A stretch of 64,000 nucleotides of DNA from Mercurialis annua (lineage: Eukaryota; Streptophyta; Magnoliopsida; Malpighiales; Euphorbiaceae). The stretch is from positions 22,829,501 to 22,893,500 of the forward strand of contig NC_065577.1 of assembly GCF_937616625.2 (NCBI RefSeq), written 5' to 3'. The stretch's first letter is position 1, and each line of letters begins with the position of its first letter. Made by a program: the position numbers and the translations under genes. The notes under the pieces were generated by a model. That model did no database searches. It was not told the origin of the DNA and saw only the letters and a program-made list of their open reading frames with translations. Below are positions 1 to 11,700 of the stretch, in pieces.

Positions 1-3000
1 AAAAATGGTTAGGTGTGATGCTAGATTAGTATGTCGTGTCTCAAGTCTCTTTAACACGTCCTTCTGATCACTTAAGAATGGTTAGGTTATATTCAGCAAA
101 GTGTGCGTGTAAACTGAAGCTAGATGAGAATGTCGCATCTCAAGTCTCTTTAAGGCGGCGTTCTGATTACCTAAGCATGCTTAGGTTATAATTACGCAAG
201 GTGTGCGTGAAAAGTGACGCTAGATTAGTATGTCGCGTCTCAAGACTTTTTAATATGTTGTTCCAATTACATAAGCATGGTTAGGTTATATTACGCAAAG
301 TGTGCGTGAAAAAGTGACGCTAGATTAGTATGTCGAGTCTCAAGTTTCTTTAACGCGTCGTTTCGATTACCATGCTTATGTCGCGTCATTAGTCTCTCTA
401 ACGCGTCGTTCCGATTACCATAAGCATGGTTAGGTTATAATACGCAAAGTGTGTGTGAAAAGTAATGATAGATTAGTATGTCGTGTCTCAAGTCTATTTA
501 ACGCGTCGTTCCGATTACATAAGCATTGTTAGGTTATATTACGCAATGTGTGCGTGAAAAGTGACGCTAAATTAGTATGTTGCGTCTCATTTCTCGTTAA
601 CGCGTTGTTCCGATTACCTAATCATGAATAGGTTATATTACGCAAAATGTGCGTGTAAAGTGACGCTGGATTAGTATGTCGCGTCTCATGTCTCTTTAAC
701 GCGTCGTTCTAATTACCCAAGCATGGGTAGCTTTATATGACACGAAGTGTGCTGGAAAAGTAACGCTAGATTAGTATATCGCGTCTCAAGTGTCTTTAAC
801 GCATCGTTCTGATTACCTAAGCATGGTTAGGTTATATTACGCAAGGTGTGCATGAAAAGTAATGTTAGATTAGTATGTCGCGTCTCAAGGCTCTTTAAAG
901 CTTCGTTCCGATTACCTTACATGGTTAGGTTATATTATGCAGAGTTTAGGTCAAAAGTTACGCTAGATTAGTATGTCGTGTCTCAAGTCTCTTTAACGTG
1001 TCGTTTCGATTACCACGATTTCCCAAGAATGGTTAGTTTATATTACGCAAAGTGTGCGAGAAAGGTAACGCTCGATTAATATGCCACGTCTCAAGTCTCT
1101 TTAACGCGTCGTTCCGATTACCTAAGCATGGTTAGGTTATATTACGCAAGGTATGCGTTAAAAGTGACACTAGATTAGTATGTCGCGTGTCACGGCTCTT
1201 TAATGCGTCGTTTTGATTACCTAAGCATGGTTTGATTATATTATGCAAAGTTTGCATGAAAATGACGTTAGATTAATATGTCGCGTCTCTTTAACGCGTC
1301 GTTCCGATTACCTAAGAATGGTTACGTTACACTACGCAAAGTGTGCCTGAAAAGTGACAATAGATTAATATGTCGCGTCTAAAGTCTATTTAACATGGCG
1401 TTCCGATTACCTAGCCATGGTTAGGTTATATTACGCAAAGTGTGCTTGATAAGTGAAGCTAGATTAGTATGTCACATCACAATTCTCTTTATCGCATTGT
1501 TCCGATTACCTAAGCATGGTTAGATTATATTACGCAAAGCGTGCGTGAAAAGTGACGCTAGATTAGTATGTCACATCTCAAGTCTCTCTAACACGTCGTT
1601 CCGATTTCCTTAGAATGGTTAGGTTATATTACGCAAAGTGTACGTGAAGAGTGACAATAGATTAGTATGTCCCATCTCAAGTCTCACTAACGCGTCGTTC
1701 CTATTACCTAAGCATGGTTTGGTTCTAATACACAAAGTGTGTGTGAAAATTAAAGATATATTAGTATGTCGTGTCTCAAGTCTCTTTAACGCGTCGTTCC
1801 GATTACTTAAGCATGGTTAGGTTATATTACGCAAAGTGTGCATAAAAAGTGACGTTAGATTAGTATGTCACATCTCAAGTCTCTCTAACACGTCGTTCCG
1901 ATTTCCTTAGCATGGTTAGGTTATATTACGCAAAGTGTGCGTGAAGAGTGACACTAGATTAATATGTCCCGTCTCAAGTCTCTCTAACGCATCGTTCCTA
2001 TTACCTAAGCATGGTTTGGTTATATTATGCAAGGTGTGCGTGAAAAGTGATGCTAGATTAGTATGTCGCGTCTCAAGACTCTTTAATGCGTCGTTCCTAT
2101 TACCTAATCCTTTTTAGGTTATAATATGCAAAGTTTGCGTGAAAAGTGACGCTAGATTAGTATGTCGCTTCTCTAGTCTCTTTAAGTTGTTTCGATTACC
2201 ATGCTTATGTCACGTCACAAGTCTCTCTAACGCGTCGTTCTGATTACCTAAGCATGGTTAGGTTATAGTACGCAAAGTGTGCATAAAAAGGATCAATAGA
2301 TTAGAATGTCGCGTCTCAAGTCTCTTTAACGCGTCGTTCCTATTACATAAGCATTGTTATGTTATATTACGCATAGTGTGTGTGAAAATTAACGCTAGAT
2401 TAATATGTCCAGTCTCTAATCTCTTTAACGCATCGTTCCTATTACCTAAGCATGGTTAGGTTATATTACGCAAAGTGTGCGTGAAAAGTGACGCAAGATT
2501 AGTATGTTTCGTCACAAGTCTCTTTCACGCGTCGTTTCGATTACCATACTTATCTCGTGTCACAAGGCTCTTTAACGCGTCTTTGCGATTACCTAAGCAT
2601 GGTTAGGTTATATTACGCAAAGTGTGCGTGAAAAGTGACGTTAGATTAGTATGTCGTGTCTCAAGTCTTTCTAACGCGTCGTTCTGATTTCCTAAGCATG
2701 ATTAGGTTATACTACGCAAAGTGTGCGTGAAAAGTGACACTAGATTAGTATGTCGCGTCTCAAGTCTTTTTATCGCGTTGTTCCGATTATCTAAGCATGG
2801 TGAGGTTATATTACACAAAGCGTGCGTGAAAAGTGACACTAGATTAGTATGTCGCGTCTAATGTCTATTTAACGCGCCGTTCCGATTACCAAAGCATGGT
2901 TAGGTTATATTACGCAAAATGTACGTAAAAAGTGACGCTAGATTAGTACGTTTCGTCTCAAGTCTCTTTAACGTGTCGTTTCAATTACTATACTTATCTC

Positions 3001-3945
3001 AAGTCACAAGTCTCTTTAACGCGTCGTTCCGATTACCTAACCATGGTTAGGTTATATTACGCAAAGTGTGCGTGAAAAGTGACACTAGATTAGTATGTCG
3101 CGTATTTAGTCTCTCTAACGCGCTGTTTTGATTTTCTAAGTATGGTTATGTTATATTACGCAACGTGTGCGTATAAAGTGACGTTAGATTAATATTGCGC
3201 GTCTCAAGTCTCTTAAATGCGTCGTTTTAATTACCATGATTATGTCGCGTCACAAGTCTCTCGAACGCGTCATTCGATTTCCTAAGCATGGTAAGGTTAT
3301 ATTACGCAAAATGTGCGTGAAAAATTACAATCGATTAGTATGTCGCATCTGAAGTCTATTTAACGCGTCGTTCCAATTACATATGCATTGTTAGGTTATA
3401 TTATGCAGAGTGTACGTGAATAATGACAATAGATTGGTATGTCGCGTCCTAAGTATATCTCACGTGTTGTTCCGATTACCTAAGCATGGTTAGGTTATAT
3501 TACGCAAAGTGTGCGTGAAAAGCGACGCTAGATTAGTTTGTCGCGTCTCAATTCTCTTTATCGCGTTGTTCCGATTATCTAAGAATGTTTAGGTTATATT
3601 ATGCAAAGCGAGCGTGATAAGTGACACTAGATTAGTATGTTGCGTCTAAAGTCTATTTAACGCGTCGTTCCTATTACCTAAGCATGGTTAGGTTATATTA
3701 CGCAAGGTGTGCGTGAAAAGTGACGCTAGATTAGTATATCGCATCTCAAGGCTCTTTAATGTGTCGTTCCGATTACACTAGATTAGTATTTCGCGTCTAA
3801 TGTTTATTTAACTCGTCGTTTCGCTTGCCATACTTATCTCGCGTCACAAGTCTTTTAAACGCGTCGTTCCGATTACCTAAGCATGATTAGGTTATATTAA
3901 GCAAAGTGTGCGTGAAAAGTGACGTTACATTAGTACGTCGCATCT
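1..3945 (+). repeat. 99-bp satellite array, segment 1
   Basis: Head-to-tail tandem array. The period is 99 bp, for example from the GGTTAGG at 2601 to the matching point at 2700. Recognisable blocks in each monomer are GTTAGGTTATATTACG, GTGTGCGTGAAAAGTGACG, CTAGATTAGTATGTCGCG and AACGCGTCGTTCCGATTACC, followed by TAAGCATG. Some monomers carry an extra 48-bp half-unit (ATGCTTATGTCGCGTCACAA onward), giving a 147-149-bp variant such as 279-427. Differences between monomers fall heavily on CpG sites (CG to TG or CA). ORFs of about 60 aa here (1638-1820, 1935-2117, 2277-2459) are by-products of a period divisible by three. This segment is the long-range partner of 45.77-50.11 kb. Confidence 0.95.
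169..186. repeat. Perfect 18-bp palindrome at the monomer boundary
   Basis: ACCTAAGCATGCTTAGGT equals its own reverse complement. Most monomers carry the one-mismatch form with CATGG at the centre. A second perfect copy lies at 26786-26803. It is the strongest dyad in the monomer and marks the boundary used here to count 99-bp units. No function is shown. Confidence 0.85.
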
Positions 3946-4584
3946 ATTCAGGGCAGCGGATGGAAAAATTTTCTATACAGACTGGAAAACGAAGAATCCA
4001 ATCAAAATCCCGTTCTTCCCTGGTTGTCACATATGGACTCAAGTTCTTGGTTCTTCTCTTCCAAACAAAGACATAGTCCTTGGATTTGACATTTTCTGGG
4101 GTATCAGTGGACTGCAACTTTTATCGAATTGGATCAAATACAAGAAGTATTTTCAACCTTATTCAGCCCTCTATTGTTCCATTCTTTTTTGATATCCAAG
4201 AAACTCTAAAAAGTCTATGTTCTTCCAATTCCCACACAGAGTTTCTCTCTAAATGTCCCAACCCTCTTTGGAAAAATCCTGATTTCTTCCTTTCATTACC
4301 TTTTAAACAAAATGAAGATGTTAATCCTACTAAAACCATCCATCCGGGAATGTCACCTTCTGATCTTACATTAGCCATTGATGAATGTGCCCAACTTCTT
4401 TCACAAAACCTTATAGAATCCACTAAGTCTGAATGGGCATGTCAAGCTTTTTATGTCAATAAAAGGTCAGAACAAGTAAAAGGAAAAAAAAAGACTTGTC
4501 ATAGACTATCAACCTCTAAACCACTTTCTTAGAGATGATAAGTTTCCTCTTCCAAAGTTTCCTCTCTTTTTACCTATCTTTTAG
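3946..4584 (+). pseudogene. Pararetroviral protease end and reverse-transcriptase N-terminal part, broken
   Basis: Translation near 4065-4100 gives NKDIVLGFDIF, which resembles the C-terminal end of the retroviral-type aspartic protease of caulimovirids. Downstream, from about 4350, comes the start of the RT domain, including an SEWACQAFYVNK motif that follows a proline-containing linker. Compared with copy B, this copy has lost about 26 bp near 4158 and has an altered poly-A tract near 4480, and both shift the frame. The open stretch 4080-4532 is therefore only partly the real frame. A TAG at 4582-4584 is shared with copy B. Confidence 0.75.
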
Positions 4585-5108
4585 GAGCAAGAATTTTTTT
4601 CTAAGTTTGATCTTAAAGCAGGCTTTTGGCAATTAGGCATCAAATCACAGGAAAGATATAAAACAGCGTTCTGTATACCAAACCATCATTATCAATGGAC
4701 AGTCATGTCATTTGGTCTTAAGGTTGCTCCTTCCATTTTCCAAAAGGTCATGGTCAAAATTTATGAACCTCTTCTTCCATCAGCGCTCATTTATATTGAT
4801 GATATTCTATTGTTTTCTTCTGATACATCCAGTCATGAGAAATTACTCCATTACTTCTTTGACATCACTAACCAATTTAGAGTTATGTTGTCTCCTACAT
4901 CTGTATATTGGAAAACTAGAAATGGAGTATCTCGGCATGAATTTCAAAGATGGTGCTTATCAACCTGGACAACATTTTGATGCTGAATTGCTCAAGTTTC
5001 CAGATCAAGTTCTCTCTCAAAAACAGGTTCAGCAATTTTCTTGGAATTGTTAATTATTTGAGAGACTTCATTCCAAGTTTCACTCAATAGGCGGCCCCGT
5101 TACGTAAA
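4585..5108 (+). pseudogene. Pararetroviral reverse transcriptase core, broken
   Basis: RT fingers and palm motifs are readable: SKFDLKAGFWQLGIK near 4597, HYQWTVMSFGLKVAPSIFQK near 4690-4745, and the catalytic YIDD box at 4792-4803, intact in this copy. Reverse transcriptases of this family copy the pregenomic RNA into DNA. A frameshift lies between the YIDD block and the thumb region (about 4900). A second, near 5036 in a T-run, is shared with copy B and so predates duplication. No functional enzyme can be made from this locus. Confidence 0.85.
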
Positions 5109-5585
5109 TTATTAAGGAAGAATTCTCCTCTCTTGCCTGACAAACAAACACAAGCAATCAAGCTTCTCAAAGACGAGACATAAGGAATTCCACCTCTTCA
5201 GCTTCCTTAACCGGGAACCAGAATACTACAGACAGATGCCAGTGATAAATTTTAGGGTGCTATTCTGTTAGAAGAACAAGACAGCAAACAAAGGATATGC
5301 GCTTATGCTAGTGGAAAATTCTCAGACGCAGAGACTCGTTATCATTCCACATTTATAGAAGTGCTAGCGGTCAAATATAGGATCAAGAAGTTTGAATATC
5401 ATTTGATCGGTCACAAGTGCAAAGTGCTTATGGACTGTTCTTCATTTCCAAAAATGCTCAATTTTAAAGGGAAATTTTTTTCTAACAATCAACTACTTCG
5501 ATGGAGTGAATGGTTCAACAAGTATAATTTCATGGTAGAACATATTAAAGGAAATCAGAATCTTATTCCAGATTTTCTTAATTGA
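5109..5585 (+). pseudogene. Pararetroviral RNase H, first tandem copy, broken
   Basis: The fold is recognisable from LQTDASDKF near 5229 (a first catalytic Asp), the ICAYASGKFS block, EVLAVKY with the catalytic Glu, and the VEHIKGNQNLIPDFL end near 5540-5580. A TAG replaces the expected Trp codon shortly after DASDKF (about 5253); the second tandem copy still has TGG there. The frame closes at 5585 with TGA. RNase H in these viruses removes the RNA template during DNA synthesis. Confidence 0.8.
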
Positions 5586-6600
5586 CCTCCTCAACAAGTA
5601 TCACAAGTGATTTCTTTTGATGCGACCACCTCCAGGAATTCTTGATTATATGTCTCCCGGACAGATACAAACATTTGCAAAAGCATAGTTGTTCTACTAT
5701 CAAACTGAGCTTGTCCAGAACTATGGTCCTAGGTTCCTTTATGAGCTAGGGATTCATACTACATATCCATTCTACAAACCATTCACTTTGTTAGATTTAA
5801 GCCCAAAAGATGAAGATTTTGAATGGCCTCCGGAGTTACTTTGTTTCCTTTGGTTTTTCCTCCATCTTTATTATATAGCTTTTGTTTTCCGACCCCTCAC
5901 CTTTGTCGTTATATTCACCTGGTCCTCAAGGAAAAAAAACAAAACTCTCATCTTTTGACCTTTCTTAAATGGTTTCAAACAATCCCTCAATGGTGTCTAT
6001 ATCTAGATAAGGCCTTTCCAGAAAAAGGAAAACATATTGGAAAAAATCCTTATTCGATCCTTATCCTTCATCGTCCTCATCTTAAGCTATCAGATAGTTT
6101 TACTACATGTCCAACTTTCCATGTCTACATATTGCTTATTCTATACCCACACATATGGATGAGCATGAGTATGAATGGATAGAGTTCCAGTATTATATTT
6201 TCCAACGAAATAATCTAATCCTTAAAGAATTATGGCCTTATCAAGAAGCTGCACCATGGGACACATATCCTCCTGCTTACTGCTCAAAGATGGAAGATGA
6301 TAAGAATTTATGGAGAAAAAAAATCATCCCGATCATTCTTCTTCATCAAGTTCTACCATATACTCTCTTATCCGGAACATCAACAAACAGAAAGCAGCAG
6401 TTCAAGATTCAATTCCGAAAGATCATCTATTGGATACCGAATTTAATCCCATAGCAGGTTATTCGCAAGCCTCGGATATGAATATGGATTCAGAAAAGGA
6501 CAAGAATACGAATGAAGATGAGTATTATGCCAACCGGTGGTCCCCATCATTCATGGATCATTTAAATCTATCACCATCACATGAGCCAATCAATAAATAA
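5586..6600 (+). pseudogene. Extension downstream of pararetroviral RNase H, first copy
   Basis: Coding-like sequence continues for about 1 kb after RNase H with no integrase motifs. Readable pieces include FYYQTELVQNYGPRFLYELG near 5690, a Trp/Phe-rich stretch WPPELLCFLWFFLHLY near 5825, and an acidic, Ser- and Asp-rich tail ending in EPINK just before the TAA at 6598-6600. Three frames are needed to follow it, so indels are present. The same pieces recur in the second tandem copy and, inverted, in copy B, which supports an originally translated region. I do not know its function. Confidence 0.6.
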
Positions 6601-6702
6601 GGACGAAATACACATAAAGACAAAAATGACAACTTTCCACATGTCCTCAACAAAGGCTCCAACTTTCCACATGTCAATATGGAGTGCTACATGTCAATAT
6701 AA

Positions 6703-7221
6703 ATGATTAAGGAAGAATCCTCCTCTCTGGTCCGACAAACAAACACAAGCAATCAAACTTCTCAAAGACGAGACACAAGGAATTCCACCTTTTCAGATTC
6801 CTCAGTCGAGAACCAGAATATTGCAGACAGACGCCAGTGATAAATTTTGGGGTGCTATTCTGTTAGAAGAACAAGACAACAAAGAAAGGATATGCGCTTA
6901 TGCTAGTGGAAAATTCTCAGTAGCAGAGACTCATAATCATTCAACATTTAAAGAAGTGTTAGCGGTCAAATATGGGATCAAGACAAGTTCAAAGTGCTTA
7001 TGGACTGTTCTTCATTTCCAAAAATGCTCAATTTTAAAGGGAAAATTGTTCCTAACAATCAAGTACTTCGATGGAGTGAATGGTTCAGCAAGTATGATTT
7101 TATGGTAGAACATATTAAAGGAAATCAAAATATTATTTCAGATTTTCTCAGCCGACCTCCTCAGCAAGTGTCACAACTCATTCCAATAATCATGTCGGCA
7201 GAAGATTTTCTTTTAATGTAG
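6703..7221 (+). pseudogene. Pararetroviral RNase H, second tandem copy, broken
   Basis: Repeats the 5109-5585 segment. The TDASDKFWGAIL block at 6821-6860 keeps the Trp codon that is TAG in the first copy. Relative to the first copy, about 25 bp are missing near 6985, between the catalytic-Glu block and the next conserved strand, which shifts the frame. Sequence then continues to the DFLSRPPQQ end near 7140-7165. An extra short stretch, absent from the first copy, follows (7170-7215). Confidence 0.78.
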
Positions 7222-8202
7222 CCACCTCCAGGAGTTCTTGATAATATATCTTCGGGACAGCTACAAATATTTGCCAAAGCACAGTTGTTCTACTATCAAA
7301 CTGAGCTTGTCTGGAACTATGGTCCTAGGTTCCTTTGTGAGCTAGGGAGACATCCTACATATCCATTCTGCAAACCATTCACCTTGTTAGATCTAAGGAC
7401 AAGAGATGAAGAATTTGAATGGCCTCCGGAGTTACTTTGTTTCCTTTGGTTTTTCCTCCATCTTTATTCGATAGCTTTCGTTTTCCGACCCCCTCACCTT
7501 TTTCGTTATATTCACCTGGTCCTCCAAGGGAAAAAAAACAAAACTCTCATCTTTTGACCTTTCTTAAATGGTTCCAAACCATCCTCAATAGTGTCTATAT
7601 CTAGATAAGGCCTTTCCAAAAAAAGGAAAACATATTGGAAAAGATCCTTATTCGATCCTTATTCTTTATCGTCCTCATCTTAAGCTATCCGATAGTTTTA
7701 CTACATGTCCAACATTCCATGTCTACCAATATTTTTCTTATTCTATACTCACACATATGGATGAGCATGAGTATGAATGGAGAGAGTTCCAGTATTATAT
7801 TTTCCAACGGAATAATGTAATCCCTAATGAGTTATGGCCTCCTTATCAAGAAGCTGCACCATGGGACACATATCCTCCGCTTACTGCTTAAACATGGAAG
7901 ATGATAAGAATTTTTGGAGAAAAAATCATCCAGATCATCCTTCTTCATCAAGTTCCACACTATACTCTCCTATGCGGAACATCAACAAACAGATAGCAAC
8001 AGTTCAAGATTCAATTCCAAAAGATCATCTATTGGATACTGAATTTAATCCCATAGCAGGTTTTTCACAAGCCTCGGATACGGATATGGATTCAGAAAAG
8101 GACAAGAATACGAATAAAGATGAGTATTATGCCAACCGGTGGTCCCCATCATTCATGGATGATTCAAATCTATCACCATCACATGAGTCAATCAACAAAT
8201 AA
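7222..8202 (+). pseudogene. Extension downstream of RNase H, second copy
   Basis: Parallel to 5586-6600. It has the same FYYQTELV motif near 7288, the same WPPELLCFLWFFLHLY near 7420, the same acidic Ser/Asp-rich tail, and a stop at 8200-8202. The open stretches 7285-7557, 7635-7820 and 7834-8202 lie in different frames, showing indels. No integrase or other recognised domain is visible. Confidence 0.6.
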
Positions 8203-8438
8203 GGACGAAATCTACATAAAGACAAAAATGGCAACTTTCCACATGTCCTCAACAATGTCAATATGGAGTGCTACATGTCAATATTTTGTATTAGTCATGT
8301 TTAGTTGTCCTTATCTTTTAATCCATGTGTTGTATTGCATGCAGTGCATGCTTAGTATAGGTACATGTGTTTATCCACATGTCGTGTTTGTACAATGCAT
8401 GCTTAGCATGCTTAACTAGGCAAGCTTCTTTACACCTC

Positions 8439-8446
8439 TATAAATA
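8439..8446 (+). promoter_or_regulatory. TATA box (TATAAATA) of pararetroviral promoter
   Basis: TATAAATA lies in a C/T-rich context (CACCTCTATAAATAGAG), a strong plant TATA context and typical of caulimovirid pregenomic promoters. It is conserved in copy B at 53031-53038. Confidence 0.7.
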
Positions 8447-8500
8447 GAGTCTTGGTAGGAAGAAAGAGGGAAACACAACCTTTGTAATATTTTACGCTTC

Positions 8501-8506
8501 AATAAA
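8501..8506 (+). terminator. Polyadenylation signal AATAAA
   Basis: AATAAA follows the TATA box by 55 bp and is preceded by a TTTGTAATATTTT stretch that could act as an upstream element. It is conserved in copy B at 53093-53098. Confidence 0.6.
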
Positions 8507-8791
8507 AATGCCTTGTTTCTAAACATCTCTCTGCTCCAATTTTCTACAAGTAAGGTATAGTTATATATGTTTGTTTCTCTTCATATCCAGCCATAAAAAG
8601 GCATAAGGGTATGCTCTTCACTTGCATCTCCTGAGGATCCTGTGAATCAAAACCTTGTGTCATAAAAATGGTGATGGAATAAATCTTGACAAATACTAAG
8701 AGGACATCCCGGTTGATAAAATGCCCATAGTGAGGCTGTGATCCTGGCTAGTCATACATGTATCTGTTAAGGTTTATCGTCGTATCTCTAA

Positions 8792-11700
8792 ATACGCAAA
8801 GTCTGCGTGAAAAATGACGCTAGATTAGTATGTCGCGTCTCAAGTCTCTGTAACGCGTCGTTTTGATTACCATGTTTATGTCGCGTCAAAAGTCTGTCTA
8901 ACGCGTCGTTGCGATTACCTAAGAATGGTTAGGTTATAATACGCAAAGTGTTCGTGAAAAGGATCAATAGATTAGTATGTCGCGTCTCAAGTCTCTTTAA
9001 CACGTTGTTCCGATTGCCTAAGCATGGTTAGGTTATATTACGCAAAGTGTGCGTGAAAAGTGACGCTAGATTAGTATGTCCAGTTTCAAGTCTCCTTAAC
9101 GTGTCGTTCCGATTACCTAAGCATGGTTAGGTTATATTACGCAAAGTGTGCGTAAAAAGTCACGCTAGTATGTCGCGTCTCAAAGCTCTTTAATGCGTCG
9201 TTCCGATTACCTAATCATGGTTAGGTTATATTATGCAAAGTTGGCGTAAAAAGTGACGCTAGATTAGTATCTCGCGTCTCAGGACTCTTTAATACGTCGT
9301 TCCGATTACCTAAGCATGATTAGGTTATATTATGCAAAGTGTGTGTAACAAGTGACGCTAGATTAGTATGTCGCATCTCAAGTCTCTTTAATGCGTCGTT
9401 CCGATTACCTAAGCATGGTTAGGTTATATTACGCAAAGTGTGCGTAAAAAGTGACGATAGATTAATATGTTTCGTCTCAAGTCTCTTTAACGCGTCGTTT
9501 CGATTACCATGCTTATCTCGCGTCATAATTCCCTTTAACGCGTCGTTCCGATTACCTAAGCATGGTTAGGTTATGTTACGCAAAGTGTGCGTGAAAAGTG
9601 ACGTTAGATTAGTATGTCGCCTCACAAGTCCCTCTAATGCGTCGTTACGATTTCCTAAGCATGGTTAGGTTGTATTACGCAAAGTGTGCATGAAAAATGA
9701 CACTAGATTATTATGTCGCGTCTTAAGTCTCTCTAACGCGTCGTTCCGATTTTCTAAGAATGGTTATGTTATATTACGCAAAATGTGCGTAAAAATAGTA
9801 AAGCTAGATTAAAATTGCGTGTCTCAAGTCTCTTTAATGCGTCGTTTCGATTACCATATTTATGTCGAGTCATAAGTCTTTCTAACGCGTTGTTCCAATT
9901 ACCTAAGCATGGTTATGTTATATTACGCAAAGTGTGCGTGAAAAATGACAATAGATTGGTATGTCGCGTCTCAAGTCTTATATTATGGAAGGTGTGCGTG
10001 AAAAGTGACGCTAGATTAGTATGTTGCGTCTCAAGGCTCTTTAATGCGTCGTTCCGATTACCTATGCGGTGTTAGGTTATATTATGCAACGTTTGCGTGA
10101 AAAGTGACGCTTATGTCGCGTCTAAAGTCTCTTTAACGCGTTGTTTCGATTACCATGCTTATGTCGCGTCACAAGCCTCTCTAACGCGTTGTTCCAATTA
10201 CCTGAGCATGGTTAAGTTATAGTACGCAAAATGTGCGTGAAAAGTAACAATGGATTAGTATGTCGCGTCTCAAGTCTCTTTAACGCGACTTTTCGATTAC
10301 CTAAGCATGGTTCGGGTATATTACGAAAAGTCTGCATGAAAAGTGACAATTGATTAGTATGTCGCGTATGAAGTCTATTTAACACGTCGTTCCGATTACC
10401 TGATCATGGTTAGGTTATTTTACGAAATGTGTGCGTAAAACGTGATGCTAGATTAGTATGTCGCGTCTCAATTCTCTTTAACGCATTGTTTAGATTACTT
10501 AAGCATGCTTAGGTTATATTCCGCAAAGTTTGCGTGAAAAGTGACGCTAGATTAGTATGTCGCTTCTTAAGTCTCTTAAGCGCGTCGTTCCGATTATCTA
10601 AGAATTGTTAGGTTATATTACGCAAAGTGTGCGTAAAAAGTGACGCTAGATTAGTATGGCGTGTCTCAAGTCTCTTTAACGTTGTTCGATTACCATTCTT
10701 ATGTCGCGTCACAAGTCTCTCTAATGCGTCGTTCCGATTACCTAAGCATTGTTAGGTAATATTACGCAAAGTGTGCGTGAATAGTGACGCTAGATTAGTA
10801 TGTCCAGTTTCAAGTCTCTTTAACGCGTCGTTCCGATTACCTAAGCATGGTTAGGTTATATTGCGCAAAGAGTGCGTAAAAAGTCACGCTCGAATGTCGC
10901 ATCTCAAGGCTCTTTAATGTGTTGTTCCGATTAACTAAGCATGGTTAGGTAATATTACGCAAAGTCTGCATAAAACGTGACGCTAGATTAGTATGGCGTG
11001 CCTCAAGTCTCTTTAACGCGTCGTTTTGATTACCATGCTTATGTCGCATCTACAAAATCTCTAACGCGCTGTTCCGATTACCTAAGCATGGTTTGGTTAT
11101 ATTACGCAAAGTGTGCCTGAAAAATGACACTTTATTAGTATGTCATGTCTCAAGTCTCTTTAATGCGTCATTCCGATTACCTAAGAATGGTTTGGTTATA
11201 TTACACAAAGTGTGCGTGAAAAGTGACAATAGTAGTATGTCGCATCTCAAGTCTCTTTAACGCGTCGTTCTGATTACCAAAGCATGGTTATGTTATATTA
11301 CGCCAAGTACGCGTTAAAAGTGTCGCTAGATTAGTATGTCGCGTCACAAGTCTCTTTAATACGTTGTTACGATTACCTAAGCATGCTTAAGTTATATTAC
11401 GCAGTGTGCGTAGAAAGTGACGCTAGATTAGTGTGGCGTGTCTCAAGTCTTTTTAACGTATCGTTTCACTTTCCAAGTTTCTCTTACACATAGTTCCGAT
11501 TTCCTAAGCATGGTTAGGTTATATTACACATAGTTTGGGTAAAAAGTGACAATAGATTAGTATGTCGCGTCGCTAGTCTCTTGAACATGTCGTTCCAATT
11601 ACCTAAGCATGGTGAGTTTATCTTTCGCTAAGTGTGAGTTAAAAGTGACGTTAGATTTGTATGTCGTGTCTGAAGTCTCTTTAACGCATTGTTTCGATTA

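Larger units (their letters stand above)
5109..8286 (+). repeat. 1.6-kb tandem duplication inside pararetrovirus copy A
   Basis: 5109-6700 is repeated at 6703-8286. The first unit ends in the non-coding stretch with ACTTTCCACATGTC and runs straight back into the sequence before RNase H at about 6703. Copy B lacks the duplication, so it arose in copy A, or was lost from B, after or around the block duplication. The second unit leads into the promoter-like region, so it preserves the original 3' junction. Confidence 0.85.
3946..8791 (+). mobile_element. Endogenous caulimovirid (pararetrovirus) copy A, degenerate
   Basis: A non-satellite insertion that reads, in order: end of an aspartic protease, reverse transcriptase, RNase H, a long extension after RNase H, then a non-coding region with a TATA box and a nearby polyadenylation signal. 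There is no integrase and no LTR pair, which argues against Ty3/gypsy and for Caulimoviridae. The movement-protein, coat-protein and zinc-finger regions are missing, so the element is 5' truncated at the satellite junction near 3946. The RNase H-to-extension part is present twice in tandem. Stops and frameshifts break every domain. Copy B at 50115-53212 shares the left junction. Confidence 0.85.
8287..8791 (+). promoter_or_regulatory. Pararetroviral intergenic region: promoter, polyA signal and leader remnant
   Basis: No coding capacity. It holds CATGC-rich sequence (8335-8415), a TATA box, a polyadenylation signal 55 bp further on, then leader-like sequence reaching the satellite at about 8791. 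In caulimovirids the pregenomic RNA starts about 30 bp after the TATA box, and the polyA signal sits inside the terminal redundancy just downstream. The spacing here fits that plan. Homologous to 52855-53212 in copy B, which ends about 160 bp earlier. Confidence 0.65.

Noticed and set aside
1..3945. CRISPR-like array
   Set aside because: The whole 99-bp unit repeats with no unique spacers between short identical repeats, and the context is plant nuclear DNA.
4163..4423. Minus-strand ORF over the RT region (and its twin at 50359-50619)
   Set aside because: It is antisense to the recognisable protease/RT coding sequence and is a shadow frame.
3946..8791. Ty3/gypsy LTR retrotransposon as the identity of copies A and B
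   Set aside because: RT and RNase H alone would allow it. However, there is no integrase after RNase H, no LTR pair and no primer-binding site of the usual type, and a pararetroviral TATA/polyA layout is present. Caulimovirid is the better fit.
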